Part shown: piece after piece, positions 1-8,852 of the stretch
Position numbering within the stretch: the stretch's first letter is position 1
Layout: each line of letters starts with the position of its first letter
Source of the DNA: Sphingomonas sp. PP-CE-3A-406
Lineage (GTDB): Bacteria > Pseudomonadota > Alphaproteobacteria > Sphingomonadales > Sphingomonadaceae
Length of the DNA: 64,000 nt
Reading direction: 5' to 3'
Assembly: GCF_003688625.1 (NCBI RefSeq)
Contig: NZ_RCWY01000001.1
Coordinates: forward strand, 1,240,001 to 1,304,000
Notes under the pieces: model-generated
Database searches by the model: none
What the model saw: the letters and a program-made list of their open reading frames with translations, nothing else
Told to the model about the DNA's origin: nothing
Translations under genes and position numbers: made by a program

Positions 1-39
1 ATCGGACGGGCTGACGATACGAACCTCAAGTTCGGACGA

Positions 40-168
40 TTGCGGGGGGCGCTCCACTTTTGCGGAAGATCGATGCCCCATATGCGGTTCACCGGCTGTC
101 CTGAATTCGGAACGGTGCCCTGATGAGGCGCGGGGTTTGGCATGGGTCAAATCAAGCGCCCCCCGCAA
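40..168. repeat. 14-bp perfect inverted repeat upstream of the relaxase, possible oriT part
   Basis: Bases 40-53 (TTGCGGGGGGCGCT) and 155-168 are exact reverse complements, 101 bases apart, and end about 150 bases before the relaxase start. MOBQ-type relaxases usually act on an oriT lying next to their gene, and such sites contain inverted repeats near a GC-rich nic region. No experimentally known nic sequence was recognised here, so the oriT role is inference from position and symmetry only. Confidence 0.35.
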
Positions 169-318
169 CGGCAGTGAGCAGCGGCCCCTACGAAGCGGAA
201 GACCGCAGTCTAGGAAGAGATTTGGGGGTGGGATGCGAAAGAAATGTTGACCCCGGTCAACAGCGCATCCGCTTCCAGTCCCCCCCCCAGCCTGCGGCGC
301 CACGATCGAGGGACCGCG

Positions 319-2973
319 ATGCTGCTGGAGACCGAGGAAGGGATATGGGCGCGGGCGGACGCGCAGGTCTTCCGCCTGTTGATGGACAACGGACGGACCG
401 AGCGTCGTATGCAGGCCGCCGAGCGTACGGTCGCCGCAGCCTTCCGCCGCGTCGCGGCGCTTCGCAAGCGTCGCCGTGCTGGCGCGTCGCGAGAACAGGC
501 CGTTGCCGATCGCAGGGCCGACCGGGAACTGTCGCTCGCCTGGGGGCGTCCGCTGCGCATTCGCATGGCCCGGACCGATCGTCCGACATCGGCAGCCGCG
601 TCTTCCTCCCGCAAGATGGCGATGCTGGCAGGAACCTCGAAGCGCGCCATCCGCACCTACCAGGTGCCGATAGTCGACGAAGCCGGCCGCGTCGCACTGT
701 TCTTCCGCATCCGCTATGTCGGCTTCAAATCGAAGATGTGGCGCGCAGGCCTGCCTGCCGATCACGCGCTCTATATCCTGCGTGAGGATGCGCTCGAACG
801 GATCGGTGACGACGCGATCGATTCTGTGCCGATGTCGAACATGGGCGAGGACGCGCATGAGATCGCAGCGGGATGGCGCGCGCTAGAGACGGTCGAGGAA
901 GGCTATCGCGCGAATGCGATCGTCCAGCACCGCATCATCTGGAACCTGCCGCATGACTTGACTGCGGCCGAACGTCGCGCGCTGGTCGAGGATTTCTGCG
1001 AGCGGACTTTCGGCCGGTTGGACCTGCCTTGGGTGGCTGCAATCCACATGCCGGATGCGAAGGGCGATCAGCGCAACCATCACGCCCATGTATGCTTCTC
1101 ACTGCGCCCCTGCGAGCGCACCGGCGATCATGAATGGAAGATCGCGCCGGAGAAGCTGAACGGCCTGACTGACCCGGACGGCCTGAAGCTGATGCGCGCG
1201 CTGGCTGCCGCGCACATGAACCGCGCCTGCCGTGCAGCCGGACGTCCTGAGCGCTTCACCCATCAGAAATACAAGGAACGCGGGATTGACGCCCAGCGCC
1301 AGGCCCATGTCGGTGCCGCGGCGATGGCGGCTCATGAACGCGGCGAGCATGTCCATGCCATTGCCCGCAACGCCGTCATTGCTGAGAGCAACGAGCTGGT
1401 GGTCGAGAAGGCACAGGTCGCGCGCGAGGTGCGGATGCATGCCCGCCTGACGGCGCTGCTCGAACGGCAGATGCAGGTGGATGGTCTGCGTTGCCGCCTC
1501 GCTACTGTCATGACCGGTGCGAGCGCGAGCGCGATCGCGACGTCCGCCCGCGATGCGATCGCACGGGCACGCCAAGGAATGGCTGCAGTTCGGCCCGTCG
1601 CTTCGCAGGTTGCCAAGACGACTCGCGACCAGGGCCGTGCGATCCTGCAGCGCGTCCAGCGTCGGCGTTCCTTTCATAAGCATTCGCGCGCTATGCAAAA
1701 CACGACCATCGCGCTGGCACGCACAGCGCGAGCGATCGCGGAGCAAATCAACGCGAGCCCGGCGTCGATCATGCCGTCCCCGGTTGCGCTGACGCGGTTC
1801 CGCCGCATCGCGTCGATTGCGAGAGGCCAGACCATTTCGGCAGCGCTGCACCAAAAGCTGACCGCGCAGCGTGCTGAGGCGGCCGCCATCCACCAGCGGC
1901 TTGTCGAGCACGACCGACGAAACGCGATCGAACAGGCCCGGCGCCTTATCCTCACGTCAGAACCGGCACCCTATCGGCTGGAACACGGCCGGCTCTTTCT
2001 CGATCTGTCCGCCATGCCGCCGGCGGGGCGACAGATCGTCGAAGGTCTGCCGCATGACGACCTTGGCGCGGCCCTGCGCAGGCGTCATCGCCTCGACCGG
2101 GAGCGCGAAGCCGAGCGACGCAAGGCCGCCAACGCAGCGACGAAGCGAGTTGAAGCCGAACGCGCAGCCGAGGCCGCCCGGCGGACGCTGGTCGAGGAAG
2201 CATGCCGGATCCTGCGCGATGCGGAACCGCGCCCCTATCGACGCGATGACAAGCGGATCGAAGCCGATTGGTCCGTCCTGTCCGAACGCGAGCGGGGCAC
2301 GGTGATGGCAGTCGGCATCGGTGACGATGATCTGCGCCGCACCCTCATCGCGCGTATCCGGCGAGACGATCGGGCGGACCGGACAGCGGCGATGCTGGAA
2401 GCCATCGAACGCGAGCGCCGGCCTATGCCGAGCATCGATGGTCGCCGACAGGTCGATGTTCGCACACTCTCGGCGTTCGGCCTGCGCGCGGAGGACGTGC
2501 AAAGCGGGCCGGTGCAGCACCAACTCGAAGACATCGCGGCGCAGCATCTCGGCGAGATCGAAATGATCGCAGTCTATGTCGAGGCGCATCCCAATCAGCT
2601 GGTGCGCGTGAAGGCGGGGTGGTCGCTCGACAAGGCGGGTCCCGACGTCATGCGAGAACTGGTAGAGGCTTGGCAGCACGACGCTAGGTTGCGATCCGTC
2701 CTTGGCGCGATCGCCGAGCAGGAACGGAACGGCATCGCGAACAGCGCGACACCGGCCATGACGCAGATTACCGGGCCAAAAGGCGCCGCGCAGCCAGGCG
2801 GGCTGTCAGATACCTCTGCGCCAAATGCCCCGGCGCGATCTCCGACAGATCGCGTTCAGCCTATCGGACCGTCACCATCCCTCGAAACGCCCCCACCCGA
2901 TGCAGATGGTCAAGATGGTCGTGGAACTTGCCCGCCGCCGAACATCAACGATCCGGGCACAATATCGCGATGA
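319..2973 (+). CDS. MobA/MobL-type (MOBQ) relaxase
   Basis: Likely a DNA-nicking relaxase that starts plasmid or element transfer by cutting one strand at oriT and staying covalently bound to it. Counted from the earlier ATG at 244, the metal-binding histidine triad is NHHAH at about residues 278-282, followed by the usual strand, and the region at 225-255 matches the MobA/MobL pattern of a basic strand then a leucine/acid-rich helix. The remaining ~500 residues are arginine- and alanine-rich helix with coiled-coil character. I favour the ATG at 319 because GAGGGA sits five bases before it; the ATG at 244 has no clear ribosome site. The ~110 residues before the relaxase fold are unusual, and the nucleophilic tyrosine was not assigned with certainty. 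It marks the left part of the window as mobile DNA. Confidence 0.75.
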   Translation: MLLETEEGIWARADAQVFRLLMDNGRTERRMQAAERTVAAAFRRVAALRKRRRAGASREQAVADRRADRELSLAWGRPLRIRMARTDRPTSAAASSSRKMAMLAGTSKRAIRTYQVPIVDEAGRVALFFRIRYVGFKSKMWRAGLPADHALYILREDALERIGDDAIDSVPMSNMGEDAHEIAAGWRALETVEEGYRANAIVQHRIIWNLPHDLTAAERRALVEDFCERTFGRLDLPWVAAIHMPDAKGDQRNHHAHVCFSLRPCERTGDHEWKIAPEKLNGLTDPDGLKLMRALAAAHMNRACRAAGRPERFTHQKYKERGIDAQRQAHVGAAAMAAHERGEHVHAIARNAVIAESNELVVEKAQVAREVRMHARLTALLERQMQVDGLRCRLATVMTGASASAIATSARDAIARARQGMAAVRPVASQVAKTTRDQGRAILQRVQRRRSFHKHSRAMQNTTIALARTARAIAEQINASPASIMPSPVALTRFRRIASIARGQTISAALHQKLTAQRAEAAAIHQRLVEHDRRNAIEQARRLILTSEPAPYRLEHGRLFLDLSAMPPAGRQIVEGLPHDDLGAALRRRHRLDREREAERRKAANAATKRVEAERAAEAARRTLVEEACRILRDAEPRPYRRDDKRIEADWSVLSERERGTVMAVGIGDDDLRRTLIARIRRDDRADRTAAMLEAIERERRPMPSIDGRRQVDVRTLSAFGLRAEDVQSGPVQHQLEDIAAQHLGEIEMIAVYVEAHPNQLVRVKAGWSLDKAGPDVMRELVEAWQHDARLRSVLGAIAEQERNGIANSATPAMTQITGPKGAAQPGGLSDTSAPNAPARSPTDRVQPIGPSPSLETPPPDADGQDGRGTCPPPNINDPGTISR

Positions 2974-3450
2974 GCCGAACATCACGCGTGATGTACCACT
3001 TACCGTCGACGCGGCGGACCTTGCCGGTGTCAGTCTGCATCGACCCGTTGCCGAAGCGGGTGACGGCCATCCATAGGCATCCTGACGCAGTCGGAAGATC
3101 GCGCGCAGCAGCGCCGCCTGTGCCACCAGCACGTCGGCGCGCGCCGACGCTACCGCGAGTTGCGCGCCGCGGAAACTCTCACCCGCGTCACCGATACGGC
3201 ATTGCTGGAGGAGCAGCGGATTGCCCATCTCGGCCGCACGACGCGATTCGTTCCGGCTGGCGAGCTGCGTGGCGGGCACGACGAGGCCCGCGGGCAGCGC
3301 GCCCGCATGCCGGCCGACCGCGGCGCGACCGAGGCTGTTCGGCGGTGGCGGCACCGCGCTACCGGCACTGCTCACGCCGCCACCGGCGCAGGCCGCGACG
3401 ATCAGCGCCACCAGGTTCGCCGACGGTGCCTTCGTCTCCCGAGTCACCAC
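2945..3450 (-). pseudogene. Lipoprotein-like gene broken by a one-base deletion
   Basis: Read on the minus strand from a GTG at 3450 (GAGGATAAAT just upstream) the protein has a lipobox-like end of signal peptide (LIVAAC), then an Ala/Arg-rich body with the helical stretch ADVLVAQAALLRAIFRL. Around 3071-3100 the sensible reading moves to another frame, whose 41-residue tail (3070 to 2945) contains RRVDGKWYITRDVRLI and ends in TGA. The total of 506 bases is one short of a whole number of codons, fitting one lost base. The 3' end overlaps the relaxase end by 29 bases in convergent orientation. No family was recognised. A sequencing error would also explain the shift. Confidence 0.4.
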
Positions 3451-3958
3451 ATTTATCCTCGATGAGAAATGCGCATTGGATAGCCGGCGGCACGCCGCCG
3501 GAGCCGGGTGTTTAAAACCTGTGAGATCGAACAGGCGCGAGAGCTTTAGTGGGGGCTGGACATACGCGTCCGCCACCAGTCCGAATAGCTTTCGACCTCG
3601 TTAGTCTTTCGGCCGGCTACGATTTCGGGGTTTCGACGCCATGGCCCACAGAACAAACTCCCGCAGTCCACCTTAGGCTATAAGCCAGGCCTTAACGAGT
3701 TGCGACAGTCGCGGCGCATTCGCGGAAGGGGCTGCCATGTCGGCAGCATGGAAAAGGCGCCGATGGCGCTGATCCGTGACGACGGATGAAGCGAAGGGTT
3801 TGAAAGAAAGGAAAAACAGATCGGCAGCCGCCGGTCGGCCTCTTTCAAGTTCTTCATCGTCGGCCGGTCTATCGCACCGGTCATCCCCAGCCTTCATGCT
3901 TGTCATTCTGCCTGCATCAGCGGGCGGCGGCAGGCGTGCGTCCGGAGCACTCCGCCTC
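3451..3958. other. Gene-free stretch between the lipoprotein remnant and the exonuclease-like array
   Basis: About 500 bases without a convincing reading frame. Open frames here are short and have shadow-like composition rich in Arg, Ser and Pro. I see no tRNA and no strong terminator. It may hold the promoter for the genes that start at 3959. Confidence 0.5.
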
Positions 3959-4612
3959 ATGTCACCCACACCCATCATCACCACACTGCACGTCGCCTCG
4001 CTCGATGTCGGCAATCATGTCGGCGTCGAACGACAGATGCCCGTCGGGGCAGCCGTCTTGACCGCGACGCTGCAAGGACCGCAGGTCCTCTTCAGCCTCG
4101 ATAGCTGCATCCTGCGACCGTCCGATCCCACGGATAAGCTGCTGCTCTGGCTAGACCAGCATCTGATGCGCGAAGGCGTGACGATTGCCGGCTATCGGCT
4201 GAACGACGCCGTCGCCATGGTCGACCGTCTACCTGGGGCCGAATAGTCGCCGGTCCTGCGCGCAATGGCGGGCTGCGGCCAGCAGTATGCACTCGACTTG
4301 ACCGCCCGTAGCGCGGGGACTCCGGTCGCGTTCGAACAGGCCTGCGCCTGTTCGGCAATCCTGTGCGCGCCCGCCGATGCCGGTCGGCGCTTCGCCGACT
4401 GGATACGCTGCGATGTCAATGGGCTGGAACAGGATGCCCAGCTCAACGTGATCGCGTCGTTCCGGCTGCTGATACGCCGCCTTGCATCGATCAATCCGGT
4501 CAGTCGGAGCATCGCCGCTGCCATCAGCCGCCAATTTGCTGCCTGGCTCGAACAAGCGGATCATCCCGCCGCGCAGGCCCACGTCGCCGACCTGCTGTCC
4601 GTCGCCGACTGA
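3959..4612 (+). pseudogene. DnaQ-fold exonuclease-like protein split by an in-frame TAG
   Basis: The frame runs from ATG 3959 to a TAG at 4244-4246 and then continues open in the same frame to 4612, with unbroken protein-like composition on both sides (VAMVDRLPGAE, stop, SPVLRAMAGCGQQYALDL). A TGG-to-TAG change would explain it. The first half has a strand-helix-strand unit (WLDQHL, then VTIAGYRLNDAVAMV) that lines up with the exonuclease motif II area of the gene at 5360; the second half lines up with its helical C-terminus (EQDAQLNVIASFRLLIRRL). The catalytic DxE pair of motif I is absent (ASLDVGNH), so even the intact form was probably not a nuclease. It is the first of three related neighbouring genes. 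Restart inside the gene at 4265 is possible but not supported by a ribosome site. Confidence 0.55.
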
Positions 4613-4653
4613 CTTCAACCGGCCGCAGCGTGGCACATCTCTAAGGAATATTC

Positions 4654-5310
4654 ATGTCTCTCATCGATCTATCTATTGAGCAGCGCGGCTACGCGCCTGC
4701 CTCGATCGCACTTGCCGTGCGAACCATAGGCGCTTGTCCCGCAGCCGGTCACCGACCGGACTCCAGGATCTTGTGCGGCATCGGGCTCCTCTCCGTCACA
4801 CCGGAGGTTGGTGGTGGTTATATCTTCGCCACCAACGCCCGGGGTCTGGGGGAAGGCGAATCGCCGCTAAGTCTGCTCGACTGGCTGCAGCCGCGCATCC
4901 CAGCGGCCACCGGCATCATCAGTTGGAATAACTGGGGCAGCGTCCCGCGCCGCCTGCTGGCGCTGGCAGATCCTCTGAGGCATCCTAACATCATATCCGC
5001 CGCCGCCGACACGTCTGCTCGCTGGCGAGACATGCCGCGTGGACACACGTGGCATATGCGTCAGGCACGGGCGATGCTGATGCCTTGCGTGTGCCCGCTG
5101 GGAACCCGCGTCGACGAATGCGACGCCGTCATGCCCACGGCCCTGCTGCCGGACCCGGCCACAACTTCCAGCGAGTTGATCGGCGAGGCGATCGCCGGCT
5201 GGCAGTGCTGGGCAAGGTCGTTCGGGGATTTCGACGACGCCAACCATCCCGCTCAGGCCGCGCTTCGTGCGCTTGATCGCTGGCGAACCGGCCAACGCAC
5301 TGCCCGCTAA
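4654..5310 (+). CDS. Diverged DnaQ-fold-like protein, no catalytic residues
   Basis: A 218-residue protein with AAGGA seven bases before the ATG. It matches no family I can name on its own, but its layout parallels the flanking genes: an early strand (RILCGIGLLSV), the unit SLLDWLQPRIP followed by GIISWNNWGSVPRRLL, which corresponds to the motif II strand-turn-helix of the 5360 gene, and a C-terminal helix (SELIGEAIAGWQCWARSF). The DxE of motif I and the later acidic residues are missing, so a structural or binding role is more likely than hydrolysis. It starts 42 bases after the split gene and ends 50 bases before the active-looking copy, suggesting one transcript. The relationship to DnaQ is inference from pattern alignment by eye. 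Confidence 0.55.
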   Translation: MSLIDLSIEQRGYAPASIALAVRTIGACPAAGHRPDSRILCGIGLLSVTPEVGGGYIFATNARGLGEGESPLSLLDWLQPRIPAATGIISWNNWGSVPRRLLALADPLRHPNIISAAADTSARWRDMPRGHTWHMRQARAMLMPCVCPLGTRVDECDAVMPTALLPDPATTSSELIGEAIAGWQCWARSFGDFDDANHPAQAALRALDRWRTGQRTAR

Positions 5311-5359
5311 TCCCACGCTGCCCGCAATTCGGACCCCCGCGTCCGACAGGAGACCATTC

Positions 5360-6223
5360 ATGCATATCGATTCCACCCGCATCTGGAAGACCGCCACCCC
5401 CGGCTATGTCGTCGTCCTCGATGCCGAATGCCGCTACGACCATCAGGTGCACGGCCGTTATCTCGCCGCCGAGCGCTGCACCCCCGCCGACATCGCCGAT
5501 CTTCACCCGCGTGATCGCCGCCATGATCCCCGCGCTACGCCGCGTTGGCCCTGCCAGCAGATCGTCGCTTTGAGTTGGCTGATTCTGACTGATGGCGATG
5601 ACGGACTGCGTCCGATCCGCATGGAAACGCGGGGCTGCCCGGAACTCGATGAGGCCGGAATTGTGGCCGCCTTCCTCGCCGATATGGAGCGATTGGGCCG
5701 CGTACAGCTGACCAGTTGGGGCGGTTTCCAAGCCGACCTGCCACAGATCTTGCTCGCCGCCGCCGCGGCGGGACTGCGGCTGCCCACGTCATTGACCGCA
5801 CTGCACTCGCCTTGGCGACGGGATGCGTCGGGTCACTGTGATCTCATGACCGAGATGTGCGCCGGCGCCAAATCCGCGCATCTCGCCGAGGTCGCCGCTA
5901 AGCTGAACATCCCTGCGAAGCTCACCTGCCGGCCGGATCAGGTCAGCCGGCTGATGGACCAAGGTAAATGGTCCTCGGTCAAGGCGGTCGCCGAGGGCGA
6001 TGTACTGACCACGACCATGCTCCTGATGCGGTGGCGGCATCTGCTCGGCGGCAGCGTCTCGACGCTCGACACGACGCGGCGGCTCGCGACCTTCGTCGCA
6101 GAGCACTGCGCGCACAGGCCTTACGCCGCCGACTGGCGACGACACGGCGACGACCTGCTTGCCGCGGCCTTCGCCGCAGAAGCCAGGAAAGTGGGAACTC
6201 TCGGAGCCTCGGCCTGCTGCTGA
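5360..6223 (+). CDS. Predicted 3'-5' exonuclease, DnaQ/PolB-exo-like
   Basis: A 287-residue protein resembling the predicted 3'-5' exonucleases related to the PolB proofreading domain (DNA_pol_B_exo2 type). Visible motifs are motif I VVVLDAEC with D21 and E23, the motif II region TSWGGFQADLPQIL with D126, HCDLM with D161, and the motif III helix EGDVLTTTMLLMRW with D214. These would bind two metal ions for removing nucleotides from a DNA 3' end. The ATG at 5360 is preceded by AGGAG at a good distance. It follows two degenerate relatives and precedes an unrelated 179-residue gene; all four run the same way with short gaps. The role in the mobile element is unknown; DNA processing during transfer or replication is a reasonable guess. 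Confidence 0.7.
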   Translation: MHIDSTRIWKTATPGYVVVLDAECRYDHQVHGRYLAAERCTPADIADLHPRDRRHDPRATPRWPCQQIVALSWLILTDGDDGLRPIRMETRGCPELDEAGIVAAFLADMERLGRVQLTSWGGFQADLPQILLAAAAAGLRLPTSLTALHSPWRRDASGHCDLMTEMCAGAKSAHLAEVAAKLNIPAKLTCRPDQVSRLMDQGKWSSVKAVAEGDVLTTTMLLMRWRHLLGGSVSTLDTTRRLATFVAEHCAHRPYAADWRRHGDDLLAAAFAAEARKVGTLGASACC

Positions 6224-6274
6224 GCAGCGATGATAGCCTCAGTGAAGGGGCGGAAGAAACAGGAGATCAACGAA

Positions 6275-6814
6275 ATGACTATCCAGCATTCGATCGACAT
6301 CATGCAGGCGTGGACCCACGGCCTGCGTATCGCGATGGGCTATCCAGAATACGCACCGATCGGAAATCCGGTCGCTTTTGCCTCTGGCGGACGCAAGAAC
6401 TTCGCCAAGGCGCTGGAGATCGCCGCCATCGTCGAGCAGACCGGCCGGGACATGGTCTTCGTGCAATTCGGCTTGCCCATAGTCGACGGACCGATCGGCG
6501 TCTCGCTCGCCGCCCGTGCCACCCTCCACGTCAACTGGCATGCCAACGTACAGCTTTACCTCGCTAGCGATGACTCATCCGTCGAGATCCTGGCGGACAC
6601 GCACCGCTGGTCGGTCGGCCCTCGCAATGTCCTGACCGCCTCGGCGCTGCCACCACGCAACCGCATCAAACGCGGCGTCGAACGCGCCCATCGCCGCTGG
6701 CGCGAGGTGGCGGAGCGGGTGCATGGCGTCGAACTGATCGGCTCGATCTTCGTACCTACAGGCGGCAGCTATGCCGACGGCGTGCCGATGGAGACGCTCA
6801 GCGAGGCGGCGTGA
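6275..6814 (+). CDS. Conserved-looking hypothetical protein
   Basis: A 179-residue soluble protein; no signal peptide or membrane segment. The ATG at 6275 has AGGAG ten bases upstream, better than the ATG at 6230. Composition is normal for a folded alpha/beta protein: alternating strands in the middle (DMVFVQFGLPIV, GVSLAARATLHVNW, NVQLYLAS) and a basic helix (RIKRGVERAHRRWREVAERV). I recognise no family and no catalytic motif. It is the last gene of the run that starts at 3959, so it probably belongs to the same operon as the exonuclease-like genes. Confidence 0.6.
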   Translation: MTIQHSIDIMQAWTHGLRIAMGYPEYAPIGNPVAFASGGRKNFAKALEIAAIVEQTGRDMVFVQFGLPIVDGPIGVSLAARATLHVNWHANVQLYLASDDSSVEILADTHRWSVGPRNVLTASALPPRNRIKRGVERAHRRWREVAERVHGVELIGSIFVPTGGSYADGVPMETLSEAA

Positions 6815-7411
6815 TGCTGCGTTTAGCCCCATTGCTGCGTAGGGTCTTCTCAAGATTGGACTCCAATGATTTGCAACCGCAATGGGGCTATCTATTATCA
6901 GACGCTGATTGACCGAGTGGCCGCGTCTCGATCCGGGTCGCTCAAGGTCAATCTGCGTTCAAACCACTGACGTAATATAGCCGTCGTTGTCGCGTGACAC
7001 CGTTGAACGGCGCTTCACGACCAACTCAAGCCGTTCGTGAGCGGCTTGCGGATGGCAGCTCCGGACGGAACCCGACATCTGAAGGCGCCAAGAGGACGAT
7101 CGGCGGTCGCCCGATCCTTGCCATAGAGCGCATCTGGTAGCTGGTCTTGAACGCCGTCGTTCCTGAGGTCACTTGGCACCAGCATGAGGCCGACTGGCGA
7201 AGGGTCATTCCCATTGGACAGCTATCGAGCACTTCGGGCGGGTAGCTGACGTACGTTGGCGTTTCCTGCACATTGATTTCCGAACCGGTTGATGAACATT
7301 GGCCCGCGGCAAGGGCCGGCTCTAGCCGGGCCGTATGCGATGTTCGGAAAACGGCCGTTTTCTGCACACCGCTGCATCCGCTGATTCTCAAAAGGGATCG
7401 AGTTTCGGGAA
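6815..7411. other. Intergenic region with inverted repeats and possible gene remnants
   Basis: About 600 bases. It begins with a 12-bp inverted repeat (6824-6835 and 6879-6890). Minus-strand frames between 7026 and 7340 have protein-like patches in two different frames (for example QETPTYVSYPPEVLDSC, and PVGLMLVPSDLRNDGV) that do not join, so decayed coding sequence is possible. It ends in two palindromic repeats at 7348-7361 and 7384-7412. No intact gene is seen. Confidence 0.45.
6824..6890. repeat. 12-bp inverted repeat with 43-base spacer
   Basis: TAGCCCCATTGC at 6824-6835 is exactly mirrored at 6879-6890. It starts 10 bases after the last gene of the exonuclease-like operon. There is no T-run behind it, so it is not a typical intrinsic terminator; it could still form a 3' RNA hairpin or mark the end of a mobile segment. 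Confidence 0.5.
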
Positions 7412-7412
7412 T
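7348..7412. repeat. Palindromic intergenic repeats (AAAACGGCCGTTTT and a TCGATC-type palindrome)
   Basis: Bases 7348-7361 are a perfect 14-bp palindrome. Bases 7384-7412 begin ATTCTC and end GGGAAT around a GGATCGA core, and read in reverse they match the elements near 9060 and 14261. This copy lies just past the 3' end of the secreted protein gene at 7412-7900. Confidence 0.5.
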
Positions 7413-7900
7413 TACGGCAAAGGAGGGTCGTTGGCGATCAACACCTTTCCAATCGTCGTTTTCAATTGGAGAACTGGAGGAACGGTAGGGTTCGTCGGGT
7501 AGCTCCGACCATCAAATCGCAACCGCGCTTCGTACCCTTTGATGACCCCGCCACCCGCTACGGTGACACCCAGATCACGCCATCCGTGCGTGGCGGTCGG
7601 CAGGACCCGGATCGGCGGACGGGTGATGGAAATATCCGAGATTTGCCGATAGCCGGTTGGCGTCAGGGACAGGACATAGAGGTCGCAGCCTCCGCTCCCG
7701 CAGAGGTCAGATTGCTTGCCACCAGCGGACGTAGACATAGCGTAAATCAATGCTTCCGGGCGGTTATCGCCATTCAGGTCAACCGATGCGACGCTGTACC
7801 GCGTAAGGTGATTGTCCTTTACAAAGGCGGTAACGCCGGGCGCCATCGCGGTGTTTGAAGACGCCGCACTGAGGAGCATCGATGCTATCGGTAAAATCAC
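7412..7900 (-). CDS. Secreted FG-GAP/VCBS-like hypothetical protein
   Basis: A 162-residue exported protein. It starts at a GTG (7900) with GAGG just upstream and has a hydrophobic N-terminus ending near SNTAM-AP, a plausible signal peptide. After residue 35 it shows YSVASVDLNGDNRPEALIY, the calcium-loop signature typical of FG-GAP/VCBS-type beta repeats, followed by two cysteines in CGSGGC that may form a disulfide. The rest is beta-rich. No enzyme motif is visible. It is one of several small exported orphan proteins in this region. Confidence 0.6.
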   Translation of the reverse strand: MILPIASMLLSAASSNTAMAPGVTAFVKDNHLTRYSVASVDLNGDNRPEALIYAMSTSAGGKQSDLCGSGGCDLYVLSLTPTGYRQISDISITRPPIRVLPTATHGWRDLGVTVAGGGVIKGYEARLRFDGRSYPTNPTVPPVLQLKTTIGKVLIANDPPLP

Positions 7901-7954
7901 GATCCTCGATCTCTGGCAATTGTGTGTGTTTTATAGCATGGCTGCGCCATCTCC

Positions 7955-7986
7955 GCTTCCCACAAACGATCGCATTTTGGGAATGC
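7955..7986. repeat. TCGATC/ACGATC-type palindromic repeat
   Basis: TTCCCA at 7957-7962 pairs with TGGGAA at 7978-7983 around an ACGATCGCAT centre, the same layout as the elements near 7384, 9060, 14261 and 16724. It lies in the short gap between two convergent-free minus-strand genes. Confidence 0.4.
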
Positions 7987-8027
7987 GCGCGCTTTCCGAA
8001 CGCCGGTTAGCGGAGGCGGCAAGCAGC

Positions 8028-8852
8028 TTACCCTCGTGGAGTGTCCACGTAGGCCCTGTACCGGTTTTGACCATCGGTCACTATGAGCGTGATAGTACCG
8101 CCGGATGCATCAGGGGGCGGAATAAAGTAAATACTATCCACATCTTTATTAATACTGGCCAAAGGAAAATCTTCAATAATAGCCCCGTCTCGAACGACAT
8201 AATGACCTAGATGGCTAGTATGATCGCTCCGCTCTATTCCAAAGAAGGATTTTTCATTTCCAAAGCTGCTGCACAGCTTCAGGCTCGAACTGATAGATGC
8301 TATTGTATTGATGCAGCTATCTGTCTGGACCTTCTCACGGGGAATGTCTTCATATTTCATTGTATAGGACTTTTCGATCGGATCACTAAAGCCAAATGCT
8401 GGTGCGAACCCGAACGGGTTATTTTCGATGTAGCGCCTTACCTCGCTACCGTTGGTTAAAAAGAGACTCCAACCGGATCGGTCATCTATTTTGAAGCCAC
8501 ATGGCAATGTCAGCATTGCGATGTCACGAACCTGAATACCTTTTTGCAGTGGTACGATAGAATTCTTGATACGGCTCGTGATATTCGAACCCACCGAAGC
8601 ATGGACAAGTTGATCAGTAGTGCATGCGCTACCATTTGCATCACGCTTGAGCACCGGCGTTCCAACGTCTCCCGTAGAATGCTTGCTGCGCGAAGACGCT
8701 TGCTCGTTTAGCACCTCATAGAGCGTTGAGGCTGACCGATTGGCTTTGCGTTCGGAAGCTTTGTCATTGGTTTGCGCAGTCGCTTGAGGGACGGCACCCG
8801 CCCCGCCAATCGATATAAGCACGGCCATCATCATGACAGTTTGGGTTCGCAT
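8028..8852 (-). CDS. Exported hypothetical protein
   Basis: A 274-residue protein beginning at ATG 8852 (MRTQTVMMMAVLISIGG), which gives a clear signal peptide ending near ATAQ; the longer reading from 8921 would place ~23 polar residues before it and is less likely. The mature part is polar, with three likely cysteine partners and a beta-rich C-terminus ending GGTITLIVTDGQNRYRAYV. No family was recognised. Base composition is lower in GC than the core genes at 31-64 kb. Probably periplasmic. Confidence 0.6.
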   Translation of the reverse strand: MRTQTVMMMAVLISIGGAGAVPQATAQTNDKASERKANRSASTLYEVLNEQASSRSKHSTGDVGTPVLKRDANGSACTTDQLVHASVGSNITSRIKNSIVPLQKGIQVRDIAMLTLPCGFKIDDRSGWSLFLTNGSEVRRYIENNPFGFAPAFGFSDPIEKSYTMKYEDIPREKVQTDSCINTIASISSSLKLCSSFGNEKSFFGIERSDHTSHLGHYVVRDGAIIEDFPLASINKDVDSIYFIPPPDASGGTITLIVTDGQNRYRAYVDTPRG

